Below, piece by piece: positions 44,511 through 53,900 of a stretch of 62,000 bases of DNA. Location of the stretch: NCBI GenBank assembly GCA_037447655.1, contig JBBHKE010001504.1, positions 1 through 62,000 of the forward strand, read 5' to 3'. This DNA comes from Zygnema cylindricum (lineage: Eukaryota; Streptophyta; Zygnematophyceae; Zygnematales; Zygnemataceae). Every line of letters starts with the position of its first letter. Within the stretch, counting starts at the first letter, position 1. Under the pieces are notes generated by a model. That model saw nothing but the letters and a program-made list of their open reading frames with translations, did not search any database and was not told the origin of the DNA. Position numbers and translations under genes: made by a program.

Positions 44511-45930
44511 TCAACAGTACTTTAGCTTGGAAGATGGCACAGGCTTTGTCATCATATTAGCCACCATTTCCCCATCACTCCTATACACCAAATTCACAAT
44601 CTTATTTTCTACCTTTTCCCTCACAAAACTCAATCTTATGTCCATATGCTTAGCTTTGAAATGATGTTTTGGATTGGCTGCAATTGCAATTGCAGCATGA
44701 TTATCACAAAACACCACATGCACTCTCTTCTTCATGTACCCCAATTCTTGCAACAAAGACTTCACCCACATAAGCTCTTTCACAGCTGAACAAGAGGCCA
44801 TGTACTCGGCCTCTATAGTGGAATGGGCATCAACCTTTTGTTGCTTGCTGCTCCAACAGCAAGCACCTTCTCCCACATACAATACATACCCTGAAGTGCA
44901 TCTTCTCGTAGGTGCATCTTTATAACTGGCATCACTCAAAGTAGTGATGTCAGTGTGCTCCCCTCCCAAATGCAACCACAGATTCCTAGTTCCCACCAGG
45001 TATCTCATTACTCTCTTGGCTGCCTCCCAGTCTCTCTTTCTGGGATCATTAAGACTCTTACTGAGGACTCCAACTGCTGCTGCTATATCAGGTTTGGTAC
45101 AATTCATAAAGTAAATCAAACTTCCTACAATATATCTGTAAGGAATAGACTTCATAAACTGCCTCTCTTCTGGTCTCATCTGATCATCTAGCATTATCAC
45201 TCCTCCTTCTACACTCCCATCACTTACTTTCTTCAAGTCCATGGAAGTAGCATTCTCCGTCTGAAATTTCTCCAGCATATTACCTATAGCCACTTTCTGA
45301 GTAAGTGTGATTATCCTCTTCCCCCTATCCTTTTCCTTTTGAATTTCCCAGAATATATTTAGCCTCCCCTAAATCCTTCATGTCAAATCTACTTCTAAGA
45401 TCTTTCTTTAGTCTATTTATCTTTTCCATAGACTTACTCAATACTAGCAAGTCATCCACATAGATTGCAATAAAAATCACTCCATTCTCATCCTCAAACA
45501 TATAAATAGAATGGTCAGAACTGATCCGAATGCACCCTAGACTGGTAAGAAACTCATCTAGTTTCTTATTCCATTGTCTAGGGGCTTGCTTTAGTCCATA
45601 TAAGGAATTTATAAGTTTGCAGACTTTGCTTTCCTCTCCTTCTTCTACAAAACCTTATGGTTGCCGCATGAAGATTTCCTCCTCCAGTTCACCGTTGAGG
45701 AAGGCGGTCTTTATATCCATCTGATTTATTTCAATGTCTTCCATTGTTGCTAAACTAAGGAGAATCCTTACAGATGGGAATCGAACTACCGGAGCAAAGG
45801 TCTCCTCATAATCTATCCCCTCTTTTTGGGTGAACCCTTTTGCCACCAGCCGAGCCTTATATCTCTCGATGGTGTTATCTGGGTTCAGTTTCAGTTTAAA
45901 TACCCATTTACACCCAATAGGTTTTTTTGT
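44511..45930 (-). pseudogene. G reverse transcriptase and RNase H
   Basis: Positions 45930-45655 hold the RT start (AKGFTQKEGIDYEETFAPVVRF, NQMDIKTAFLNGELEEE). Positions 45640-45300 carry SLYGLKQAPRQWN and IAIYVDDLLV in broken frames. Positions 45293-44511 (260 codons) hold the last part of RT (YIVGSLIYFMNCTKPDIAAAVG) and all RNase H (TIEAEYMASCSAVKELM, VFCDNHAAIAIAANPKHH). The YVDD site is kept. A short deletion removed the CTTP residues near 45250. Confidence 0.86.
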
Positions 45931-47880
45931 CTTGTGGACAGTCCACCAGCTCCGAAGTATTTGCCTCCATTATTGAAGCCATCACATCATTTATGGCTCT
46001 GACCCATCTTTCTTTCTCTGGACTGTCCATTGCCTCCGAGTATGACTCAGGCTTATCTGGGTGAGAAAGCTTTGTTACCTTGTGAGCAGCCTATTTTTCT
46101 TGAAGCCTTTTGCTGCTCCTCCGTTCTCCCTCAAAGTCTGAAGCTAGAATGGAGGGAAGTCTTACACTCCTCCGCACTGTCTCATCAGCTCCCCTATCCA
46201 TGAAAACTGGTTTTGACTCCTCTTCCTCTCTCTCCTCAAAGTGTGTAGGAATATGAGGGGATTCTCGTATATCTCCCCTAGCTTTTATCTCCCTGGAGCT
46301 GCAATCATGTTTTCAATAGTTTCCCTTCTGGGAAGATCTAAGTCATCCTCACTCTCGGACTCAAAACTGATTCTGATTTTCTTAGTGTATTTGAAGGGAT
46401 CAAAAGACTTCCCTTCATTCATGACAACTATATCATTTACCAGAATGATATCTTGTTTAGCTAAGTCATAGACTCTATATCCTTTGACATCCTCGTCATA
46501 TCCCACAAAATATCTTGGTTTCCCTTTAGCATCTAGTTTCCAATTTTTCTTATCTATGTCAAGACTGTAAACTTGACTACCGAATGCTTTCAAGTTAGAG
46601 ATATTGGGTTTCCTTCCAACCCATCTCTCATAAGGGGTCATCCCTTTAACAGTTGTAGTGAGGACTATATTCTTAATGTAATTAGCACAGTTCATGGCTT
46701 CTGCCCAAAATCTTCTTCCTATTTTCTTATCTGCCAATATACTGCATACACTATCCCCTAAACTCCGGTTTAACCTCTCAGCTACCCTATTCTGTTCTTA
46801 AAAATTTGGTACAGTTTTCCGATGCTAAACTCCCTCATCTCTCAAATAATCCTCAAACTGGTTAGAGGTGTACTCTCCCCCATCATCACTCCTTATTCTC
46901 TTAATGGGGGTTCCGTGCAACTTCTCACTCCAGGCTTTGTATTCTTTAAAGTGTTTTTGAGTTTCAGACTTTGTTTTTAAGAAGTAGACTCTAGAATATC
47001 TGGACCAATCATTAGTAATTGTCAACATATACCTCTTCCCCCAAACCGAAAGTACTATTGTTGGTCCCCAGATATCTGTGTGGACCAGATCTAGTACTTT
47101 CTCACCTCTATATGGGGCAATTTTGGAAAAGGGAAGTCTGTGAGCCTATTCTTGGGCATAGCCATTACAATCATCCATCATTTCATTCTCCCCATACAAA
47201 ATGCCTTCTACTACACCCAACTTCTTCATTTCCCTCAGTCTATCAAAATGCACATGTCCCAAACATTTATGCCAGATCATCAAGCTCGGGACACCACCAT
47301 AGTAAGCACTTTTCTTTCCATTACTCAGGTTAAGTCTAAACCTTCCTTGGCTACACTTATCTGTTGTGAAGTAGACTTCATCTCCATACTTAGCTGTAAA
47401 GACTTCCTTTCTAGTGAAGGTATCAAAATCCTTGTCATCTAATATAGAGGTAGACACAAGATTCTTACTCACCTAAAGAATTTAGAGCACATCTGAGAAG
47501 GTGAGAATAGAAGTCTTACCCTCTACTAAGACTTTCGGGTCTACCGAGCCCACTAGATCTGTGGAAATTACTCTCCCATCACCATACTCTATTTCCACAA
47601 TAGAGATCTTTCTTAGCTTAGTGAAAAGGTGTCTGTCACGACAAATAGGCATGGATGCACCTGAGTCGATAATCCATCCCTCCTCTGAAGTTTCCCGAAT
47701 TGCTCCAAGGGCACACTTCTGTTTCCGAAGGATCTCCTTCTCCTCTAGATTCTCGTCAAGAAGAAGCTCCCCATCTTCCTCCTCGGAAGATTCGTCCTCC
47801 TTGGTCTCTCCTTTTTCTCATGTGACCACAAGTGCTTTCTTCTTCCCTCCGGGAAAACCCCCTCCACGATTTTCTTGAAG
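45931..47880 (-). pseudogene. G protease and integrase
   Basis: Near 47685-47640 the protease reads GWIIDSGASMPIC with DSGA intact. Positions 47472-47146 give the zinc-finger region (WHKCLGHVHFDRL). Positions 47028-46825 give the core (TITNDWSRYSR, where one D is N; RIRSDDGGEYTSNQF). Positions 46737-46285 give the C-terminal part (GRKPNISNLKAFGSQVYSL, GYDEDVKGYRVYDL). The acidic linker at 46280-45935 is broken. At least five stops or shifts are present. Confidence 0.85.
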
Positions 47881-48816
47881 CCTCAGCTCCGATAGCTTGA
47901 TGCAATCAGCTATGAAGTGCTCGGTTTTTTGCAGAAATGGCAAAGGCCCTTTGGAGTCCTCGGCTCTCCATATTGGTTCTTTTCCCCTTTGAAGTTGTTG
48001 TACGGCTTCTTCGGATCCTTCCTCCACCGGTCCGTTCCCGCAGCTAGAGCTTGAACGCTCTTTCCTCCTCTTCGGATCTCAATGGTGCACAAGTATCATT
48101 TGGACGACGGTGTTCCACTTCCAAGCACTATCATCCATTTCTTGCACTCGGTACACTATATTTTCATACTCCTCTGGCAGCTTCATGATGAGAGTGTTAA
48201 CTTTCATCTTCATAGTGCTTGTCTATCCGGCACTTTCCATCTCCATGTACAGACAAGAGAGACCGCTGCAATAGTCGAACATCTTTCCTCCTTTGAAAGT
48301 GTAACTCGTCAGCCTTTGCTCAACCAGCTGGAGCTCTTGAATGATCTTTGCTCTATAGATCTCCACTAAGGTCATCCACAACTCCTCGGCCTTGAAGATG
48401 TGAAGGTGAGAGGTCTCCAAAGCTTGAGTGAGGTGCCTTTGAATGAAGTGCTTGGCATTCATGTTGGTGTACTCCCACATCTAAATATCATTTTCCTCGG
48501 TCTTCACGGCCACCGCTCCAGGTGCCGTGGCAATAGGAGTGAGAGGTGTCTCCTTTCCTTTCCCCTTTTTGGACACACTGCTGTCCCCATCATCTGTCTC
48601 CTCCGTTGGAGCAGATCGTGCTGAAGAAAACCTCACTCCTCCAAACCCTGGTGGAGTTCCTTGAGACGGACGTTTCACTTGTCCACTAACAATACCTCAA
48701 TATCGTTTCTCACACAATGCCCTTGTCATCATAGCTTCCCAGTAAATGAACCCAGATCCGTTGAATATAGGCACCCTAAAGGGTGGGCCCATAACCTGCA
48801 ATTCCGTGTCGCCCAT
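47818..48816 (-). pseudogene. G gag
   Basis: ATG at 48816 (MGDTELQVMGPPFRVP) lies 20 nt inside the LTR. The frame runs to 48697, then resumes 48678-48481 (KRPSQGTPPGFGGVRFSS), 48480-48223 (FIQRHLTQALETSHLHIF, MFDYCSGLSCLYMEMES) and 48092-47818 with a knuckle HFCKKPS-like fragment and the KALVVT tail. Stops and indels separate each part. Confidence 0.86.
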
Positions 48817-49790
48817 TTGGACGAAAACTAAGGAAGCCTCTAGGTAGTTTTCAGCTAACCCACTTTCAACTAGAGAACCTGCCACCCAAGCAGACAAATA
48901 GATAATCTAACTGCACCCTTGTGCAGTTTGGACTCCTCTGAGACCACAGCAAGAAGAATCACTAAAAACGCCCAACCAGGCGATTAGTTATGGAGTGGAC
49001 AAGATGCCAATATTTATACAAGCTTATTGGAAGAGAGGCGGCTACCTCCTCAATCTACTAAGTCCTAAACCCTCTCACAACTCCTATCTACTGAGGTACA
49101 GAACCAATCAAAATATTGTACAGTACAGAAAGATACTACGGCCGATGTACTTTCTGTACGGCCTGTGTACGACAAGGCCATGCAGTGGACGCCTGTCTCC
49201 TTCGGACTTGTCCTCATGCTCTCCAAGATTTCCTCTTCTCAATGACATCGTGCCACGTGTCGCGAGGTCATGTTACGACCGAACACCGCCAAAGCGGCCA
49301 TTCCGGGATCTCGGCGATGGTGCGGGCCGTCGGATAAAAACCAGCTTTAAACAACAGCCGTTCAAAAAACAAATGTCGGATACGTTTGTTTCGTGCGAAC
49401 TAAAACTCCAACTAGTTTCTATATATTCTATTTTTAATTTGGTTAATCAGATTAGTCGCATATCTATTGTTTAAATAGCTACCAAACCGGATGTACCTTA
49501 ACGGACTACTATGATAGACTGGTAAGGGTGATGGCTACGCCTCGCCCGACCGGTCGGAGGTTCGTCTCCTGCCGAACTCAACCTTTTTGGTTGAGAGTCA
49601 CTTAGGTCACTCTCAAGCCTTGTCTATGGAGCTAAGGAAACCATGGCTCCACCGCCCTCTCTCTCTTTGAGTGACTATAAGAAGTATGGGGGCTAGTGAG
49701 AGAAGGTGGAAGCAGGCTGTCTGTGCTTTTTTTTTTTTTTTTTTAATTAAGACTTAGAAAATACCTCCCATAAATTTAGTGATTTCAACA
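48797..49790 (-). repeat. G 5' LTR (994 bp)
   Basis: In element orientation it runs from TGTTGAAATCAC (49790) to GGAATTGCA (48797), next to the PBS GGTTATGGGCCCACC (48784-48796 plus two more bases). CACGTG is at 49254-49259. Six GTAC words occur between 49096 and 49170. The hairpin is at about 49640-49720, with a 20-base A/T run at about 49729-49744. Confidence 0.92.
49514..49588 (+). other. Antisense tRNA-like segment in G LTR
   Basis: Box-A-like TAGACTGGTAAGGG, then box-B-like GGTTCGTCTCC at 49559-49569, then the perfect stem-loop CTCAACC-TTTTT-GGTTGAG. The intact form of box B, GGTTCGAGTCC, is seen in the other G LTR at the H insertion site. Confidence 0.5.
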
Positions 49791-50063
49791 ATCCCGGTGT
49801 GCCTAATAATTTTGGTAATCCCGAAGGGTTTGCTAAGACTTCTTCGGCTGTTACTGATTCCACAATGTTCGTGTCTATGCCAACTGCGGCATAGGCGGTC
49901 AAGATCAGCGCCGAAAGAGCGGTATTAGGCATGGGTTGACGCGGCGAGATTAAGTGTAAACAAATTTTGTGTTCTGAAAATTTTGTTCGGTCTGTATAAA
50001 AATGATTGATCATGCATATCAACCCCCCCCTCCTACGCGAAAAATCGAGTCTTGGCCAAAAAG

Positions 50064-50429
50064 TCATTCATAATCATTGCACTTGGTCACCAAGGCGTGT
50101 GCATATATCTCTGCAAAATCTTTCTCCGATAGGTTTTGAAACTGAAAACAGATTGGTTCTTTTGTAATACCGAGGACCAATTCTGTGGTGCCCGCCGAGG
50201 TCAACAGACGTGTGGTTGTAGGTTGTAATTTCTCTGTTGTAAAACCCATTTTGATTGCAAAATCAGACCCAATGATAATTGGTTTTGCACTGGTGTCCAT
50301 GAGAGGTAACACCGGAGCAACCCCATTGACTTTGAACACTCTTAGTTTGTTATCCAAAAAACTTATGTGTGGTGTAAGACTAGCCCGTTGTTTAAGGGTT
50401 ATTGCTTGGAGAGAGAGAGAGTGTTTCAT
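50064..50429 (-). CDS. Retropepsin-like protein fragment
   Basis: The 121-codon frame contains VLPLMDTSAKPIIIGSDFAIKMGF, which fits an aspartic protease loop (hydrophobic-DTGA-hydrophobic, here DTSA), followed by LTSAGTTELVLGITKEPICFQF, like the flap and following strand of retroelement proteases. I infer a protease remnant. One active site per chain is typical of dimeric retropepsins. The start is arbitrary and the frame overlaps the next one by 4 nt. Family assignment is uncertain; it is not from the copia or gypsy families here. Confidence 0.45.
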   Translation of the reverse strand: MKHSLSLQAITLKQRASLTPHISFLDNKLRVFKVNGVAPVLPLMDTSAKPIIIGSDFAIKMGFTTEKLQPTTTRLLTSAGTTELVLGITKEPICFQFQNLSEKDFAEIYAHALVTKCNDYE

Positions 50430-50682
50430 GTTGTTTTTAGAAAGCTTTAGTCCTCTCTATGCCTCAGCTGTGAGGGAGAGAGAGTTGTTCAGGACTTAAG
50501 TTATGTCCCCATGGCCTAAGTTAAGTCGTCGGTAATGTCCCCATGGCCGGAGCCCTAGGAGGTTTGGGGTTTGGCCATGTGCTCCGGTTAGGGTAAGGAT
50601 TCGGATTTGGATTCGGATTCGGATAATCCATAGGAGAAGGCTTAGGTTGTTCATGAGCGTCCCACCAACAAGTCTGCATTTC

Positions 50683-51156
50683 TTACCTTACGACATATTT
50701 TGCAGCCTGCTCCAAAGTAAATTTGAGGCCATACGTCTCATTCAAATGGCTTTGAATGAAACGCCGAGATTGGGTGGGAAATTGTCCCACAAATTTTTGA
50801 CTTGCTTCTACATCTGACACTAGGTCATGTAGGGTTTCACGTAAAGTTTCTATACGTGTTCGCATTGCCGAGGTAGTTTCTTCCGTTCTGCGTTCCAAAT
50901 TCATTAGTTCTTTGACTTGATCAAGATTCTGCATTATGTACTCTTCCAGTAACAAGTTAAAAACAAATGATACAAGATCCCGTAAGGGAACCCACATAGC
51001 TGCTCGAGCAAGAATTGCTGCTCTTGTTGCCACCGTGCATTGATGAGGGACCTCAGGTATCTCCGGCGAGACTTCACTACCGGTAGAGTTATAAGCTGCG
51101 GGAACCACAGCTTCGAAAAGAATTTTTGCGCTGCCAGTTATGGCTAGCGAGCCCAA
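50683..51156 (-). CDS. Hypothetical protein, gag-like helical region
   Basis: This 157-residue frame has a long charged helix (LDQVKELMNLERRTEETTSAMRTRIETLRE) and a C-terminal FIQSHLNETYGLKFTLEQAAKYVVR. I do not recognise the family. After TAA the same frame resumes (MQTCWWDAHEQPKPS and a PNPNPNP repeat) to a stop near 50521. The base context AAG/GTAAGA at the stop also looks like a 5' splice site. Its place before a protease-like frame suggests gag, as an inference only. Confidence 0.35.
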   Translation of the reverse strand: MGSLAITGSAKILFEAVVPAAYNSTGSEVSPEIPEVPHQCTVATRAAILARAAMWVPLRDLVSFVFNLLLEEYIMQNLDQVKELMNLERRTEETTSAMRTRIETLRETLHDLVSDVEASQKFVGQFPTQSRRFIQSHLNETYGLKFTLEQAAKYVVR

Positions 51157-51769
51157 ATAGGCAGGTTATTGCCCTAGTAAAGAGAACGCCACCCGTAAAT
51201 CATAACAGTCTTGAAATCAGAATGCGAGATTGCGCATCTCATTATCAAAAAGCATGCAAAAGTGTGACAATGACATAGTGTCTTTGAGCCTTGAAAAATA
51301 AAACTGATTTTTACCTCCTCCAGTGACTATGGACGAGGCCATGTCCACAAAAAGGGGACCGGAGTTGGTGAGTATAGTTCCGCCCAAAGGGAAAAGCCAA
51401 GGCGGTAGATTTAGATCCCGGATATCAAGGGAGTCTATGTCCGAGTCTTCCCCCCAACAATGGGAAGAGGACGAACAGACAGGTGATGTAGATCTATGTG
51501 TGGTGGTAATACCAGATCTCGATCTGGGTGAACGTGTAAGCTAAGACTAATCAGTATGATAGGTAGATTGTAACAGAGAGAAACCAACAGGAATGGAATC
51601 TCTAGCCGGTCCACGGTAAAGACTCAAGCTTCTAGTGGTACCTGGTGGAAACTGTAAATTGTTCCAGTCTGTTGGCATGTTAACAACCAATTGTCTTATC
51701 CAATTGCAACTATATGACGAACACCAATCAAGGTCAGTGTGCAAACGCCCACTACCAGATGTACCAATC

Positions 51770-51899
51770 AACCACACAGGACGTTTTGAAATTCACGCAA
51801 ACAGACACCACCCTACGACTCGATCTATCCTATCAACCAAACAGGACGTATTTAAATTCACGCAAACAGACACCACCCCCACAATTTGATCTATCTTGT
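51770..51899. repeat. 65-bp tandem repeat, two copies
   Basis: The unit begins near ACCACACAGGACG / ACCAAACAGGACG and shares AAATTCACGCAAACAGACACC and GATCTATCTTG-like ends. Copies are about 51770-51834 and 51835-51899. E1 begins at 51900, exactly at the end of the second copy. The preceding 5-mer is CTTGT, the likely left target duplication of E1. Confidence 0.8.
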
Positions 51900-51960
51900 T
51901 GTTGAAATAAGTAGTTTTTAGTATATTTTCTAGGTCTAAATTTATTAGAAAAGAAAATGT

Positions 51961-52056
51961 AGGCAGCCTGCCTCTATCTCTTCTCTCTCTCTTGCCCCCA
52001 TACTTGTTGTAGTCACTGAAGGAGAGAGAGAGAGAGCAATGGAGCCATGGCGGCCT
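51961..52056 (+). other. Conserved U3 hairpin in E1 5' LTR
   Basis: CTCTCTCTCT and GAGAGAGAGAG arms enclose the core CATACTTGTTGTAGTCACTG. An outer stem AGGCAGCC/GGCTGCCT is perfect in the second LTR (57343-57442) and has one mismatch here. Confidence 0.68.
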
Positions 52057-52101
52057 CAACTCCATAAGAAGCACTAAAGAGTGGCTTAAGCCACTCTCAA
52101 C

Positions 52102-52172
52102 AAAAGGTTGAGTCCGGTAGGACTCGAACCCCCGACCGGCAGAGCGCGGCGTAGCCGTTAGCTCTAACCAGT
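52102..52172 (-). other. Antisense tRNA-like segment in E1 LTR
   Basis: On the minus strand box-A-like ACTGGTTAGAGC (52172-52161) is followed by box-B-like GGTTCGAGTCC (52130-52120) and TTTT (52105-52102). The box B here matches the canonical GGTTCGANTCC exactly. The E2 copy lies at about 57488-57560. Confidence 0.52.
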
Positions 52173-52439
52173 CTGTCGTAGAAGTCCGATAGGAGATATA
52201 GGGTTTCATTACTATTTAAACTATTGTAATGTACTAGGTTCATTTAACTGAAACCCTTAAAGCCACACATTGATACAGTTCTACAAAATACGAAGTACTG
52301 TACTTGTTTGAAATGGATATCGCGCATTTTGTTTCGACAGTGAAACAAATATCGCGCAAGTATTTATTACGGCCGAGATTGAATTTTGCGTCAAATCTAA
52401 CGACGCACATCATCGCCGAAATCCCGAAATGGTCATTTT

Positions 52440-52735
52440 GGCATTTAGTGACGTGGCATGACCTGGCGCCACGTGGGAAGACATCATTCGGTCGCGGGAA
52501 TTCCGAGGAACGTACGGACGAGTGGAAAGTGGACACGCGTCCACTTAATGGCCTTGTCGTACAGAGGTCGTACAGAAAGTACATCGGCAGTAGTACTTCC
52601 TAGTACTATACAGTTTTGTGATTGGTTCGTACAGGCTGTAGATAGGAGCTGTGAGAGGGAAGTAGGAAAAACTAGGACTTAGGAAAATTTAGGTAGATAG
52701 TCCTCTCTCTCTGAGAGTTTATATAAATTGGCATC
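52440..52735 (+). promoter_or_regulatory. E1 LTR promoter block
   Basis: CACGTG (52470-52475) lies in a row of GACGTGG/GCCACGTGG words. Six GTAC sites follow within about 80 bp (52557-52635). CCTCTCTCTCTGAGAG and TATATAAAT follow at 52702-52728, about 195 nt before the gag ATG. The same order recurs in the other LTR families, so I take this as the U3 promoter with transcription starting just after the TATA box. Confidence 0.65.
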
Positions 52736-52922
52736 TTTGCCACCCTATAACTTATCGGCTGGTTAGCCGTTTGCAGTGATTCTTTTTGCTACGGACTCAG
52801 GGGAGTCCAGGCTGCATAGGGGTGCAGTCAAATTGTCAGTTTGACTTCTTGGGCAGAAGTGGTCGTGGCTGAAAGTGGGTTAGTTAAACACTATCTAGAG
52901 GCTTCCTGTATTCTGTAGTCCA

Positions 52923-53900
52923 ATGGAGGACACAGAATTGCAGGTTATGGGCCCACCCTCTAGGGTGCCCACCTTTAATGGATCTGGGTTCATCTATTGG
53001 GAAGCCATGATGATGGGAGCTTTGTGTGAAAAACGATACTGGGGTATCGTGAGTGGACAAGTGAAACGTCCACCTTCGGGAACTCCACCAGGATTTGGGG
53101 GAGTAAGGTTTTCTGCAACAACGGCTGCCTCAGTGGAGGAGGCAGATGATGGGGACAGCAGTGTGTCCGAAAAGGAAAAAGGGAAGGAGACACCCCTCAC
53201 TCCTATTGCCACAGTATCAGGAGCGGCGACCGTGAAGACCGTGGAGAACGATACTCAAATGTGGGAGGATGTAAACATGGCTGCCAAGAACTTCATTCTG
53301 AGGTACCTCACTCAAGGTTTGGCCACTCCTCATCTTCACATTTACAAGGCGGAGGAGTTGTGGGAGAGTTTAGTGGAGATTTATAGAGCTGGAACTATTC
53401 AGGAGCTCCAGTTGGCTGAGCAAAAGCTATTGAGTTACACTTACAAAGGAGGAAAGATGTTAGATTACTGTAATGATCTTTCTTGTTGTATATGGAAATG
53501 GAAAGTGCCGGGTGGACAGGTACAATGAAAATGAAAGTTAACACCCTTATCATGAAATTACCAGATGAGTTCGAAAACATAGTGTACCGAGTACAGGGAA
53601 TGCCTGATAGTTCATGGAAATGGAACACAGTAGTCAGGATGATACTTGTGCAGGAAAACACAATGGAGATTAGGAGAGGAGGAAAGAGCATTCAAGCTCT
53701 AGCAGCAGGAGGGGACCGATGGGGGAAGGACCCGAAGAAACCTTATAGAGGGGAGAGAGATCATTCTGGGGGACAGAGGCCCCCAAAGGGTCTTTGTCAT
53801 TATTGCAAAAAGCCGGGACACTTTATTGCAGATTGTGTGAAGCTATCAGAGCTGAGGCTCCAAGAGAACCGTGGAGGGGGTTCTTCCGGAGGGAAGAAAA
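52923..53900 (+). pseudogene. E1 gag
   Basis: ATG at 52923 begins MEDTELQVMGPPSRVP. The frame stays open to 53528, with an indel near 53485 (CNDLSCCIWKW) moving homology to the frame from 53483. LIMKLPDEFENIVYRV, the NTMEIRRGGKSIQALAAGG basic region and an intact zinc knuckle CHYCKKPGHFIADC (about 53797-53838) follow. The tail is acidic (EEESSEED). One frameshift breaks an otherwise complete gag. Confidence 0.9.
52943..52957 (+). other. E1 primer-binding site within gag
   Basis: GGTTATGGGCCCACC follows the LTR end CA with no spacer and is read as V-M-G-P in the gag frame. Its ATG is the complement of the tRNA anticodon CAU. The E2 copy is at 58328-58342. Confidence 0.88.

Larger units (their letters stand above)
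37074..49790 (-). mobile_element. Copia element G, 3' LTR split by H
   Basis: A minus-strand copia element with 5' LTR 48797-49790, gag to RNase H from 48816 down to 44511, polypurine tract near 44459, and 3' LTR in two parts (44458-44230 and 37701-37074). Rejoining the parts reproduces the 5' LTR order. The outer 103 bp of the 3' LTR are missing at the gypsy B boundary. The bases after the 5' LTR are ATCCC, with no partner to form a duplication. Confidence 0.88.
49791..51899. other. Unclassified 2.1-kb segment with retroelement-like frames
   Basis: This DNA lies between the G 5' LTR and the E1 5' LTR and matches none of the other elements in the window. On the minus strand, from high to low coordinate, it has a 76-residue frame (51777-51547), a 157-residue helical frame (51156-50683), a Pro/Asn-rich stretch with GGATTC-type repeats (50690-50520), a retropepsin-like frame (50429-50064) and a further frame (50067 into the LTR). 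This could be gag plus protease of another retroelement class. No RT is present. Confidence 0.5.
51900..52942 (+). repeat. E1 5' LTR (1043 bp)
   Basis: It starts TGTTGAAATAAGTAG and ends GAATTGCA. Order of parts: hairpin (51961-52056), GAGCCATGGC, perfect 18-bp palindrome GAGTGGCTTAAGCCACTC (52079-52096), antisense tRNA-like block (52102-52172), CACGTG, GTAC cluster, CTCTC/GAGAG with TATATAAAT, gag ATG at 52923. Confidence 0.93.

Noticed and set aside
51323-51544. 73-residue plus-strand frame, charged, with an SR-rich stretch.
   Set aside because: It is short, has no recognisable domain, and the surrounding frames lie on the other strand. Not enough support to call it a gene.
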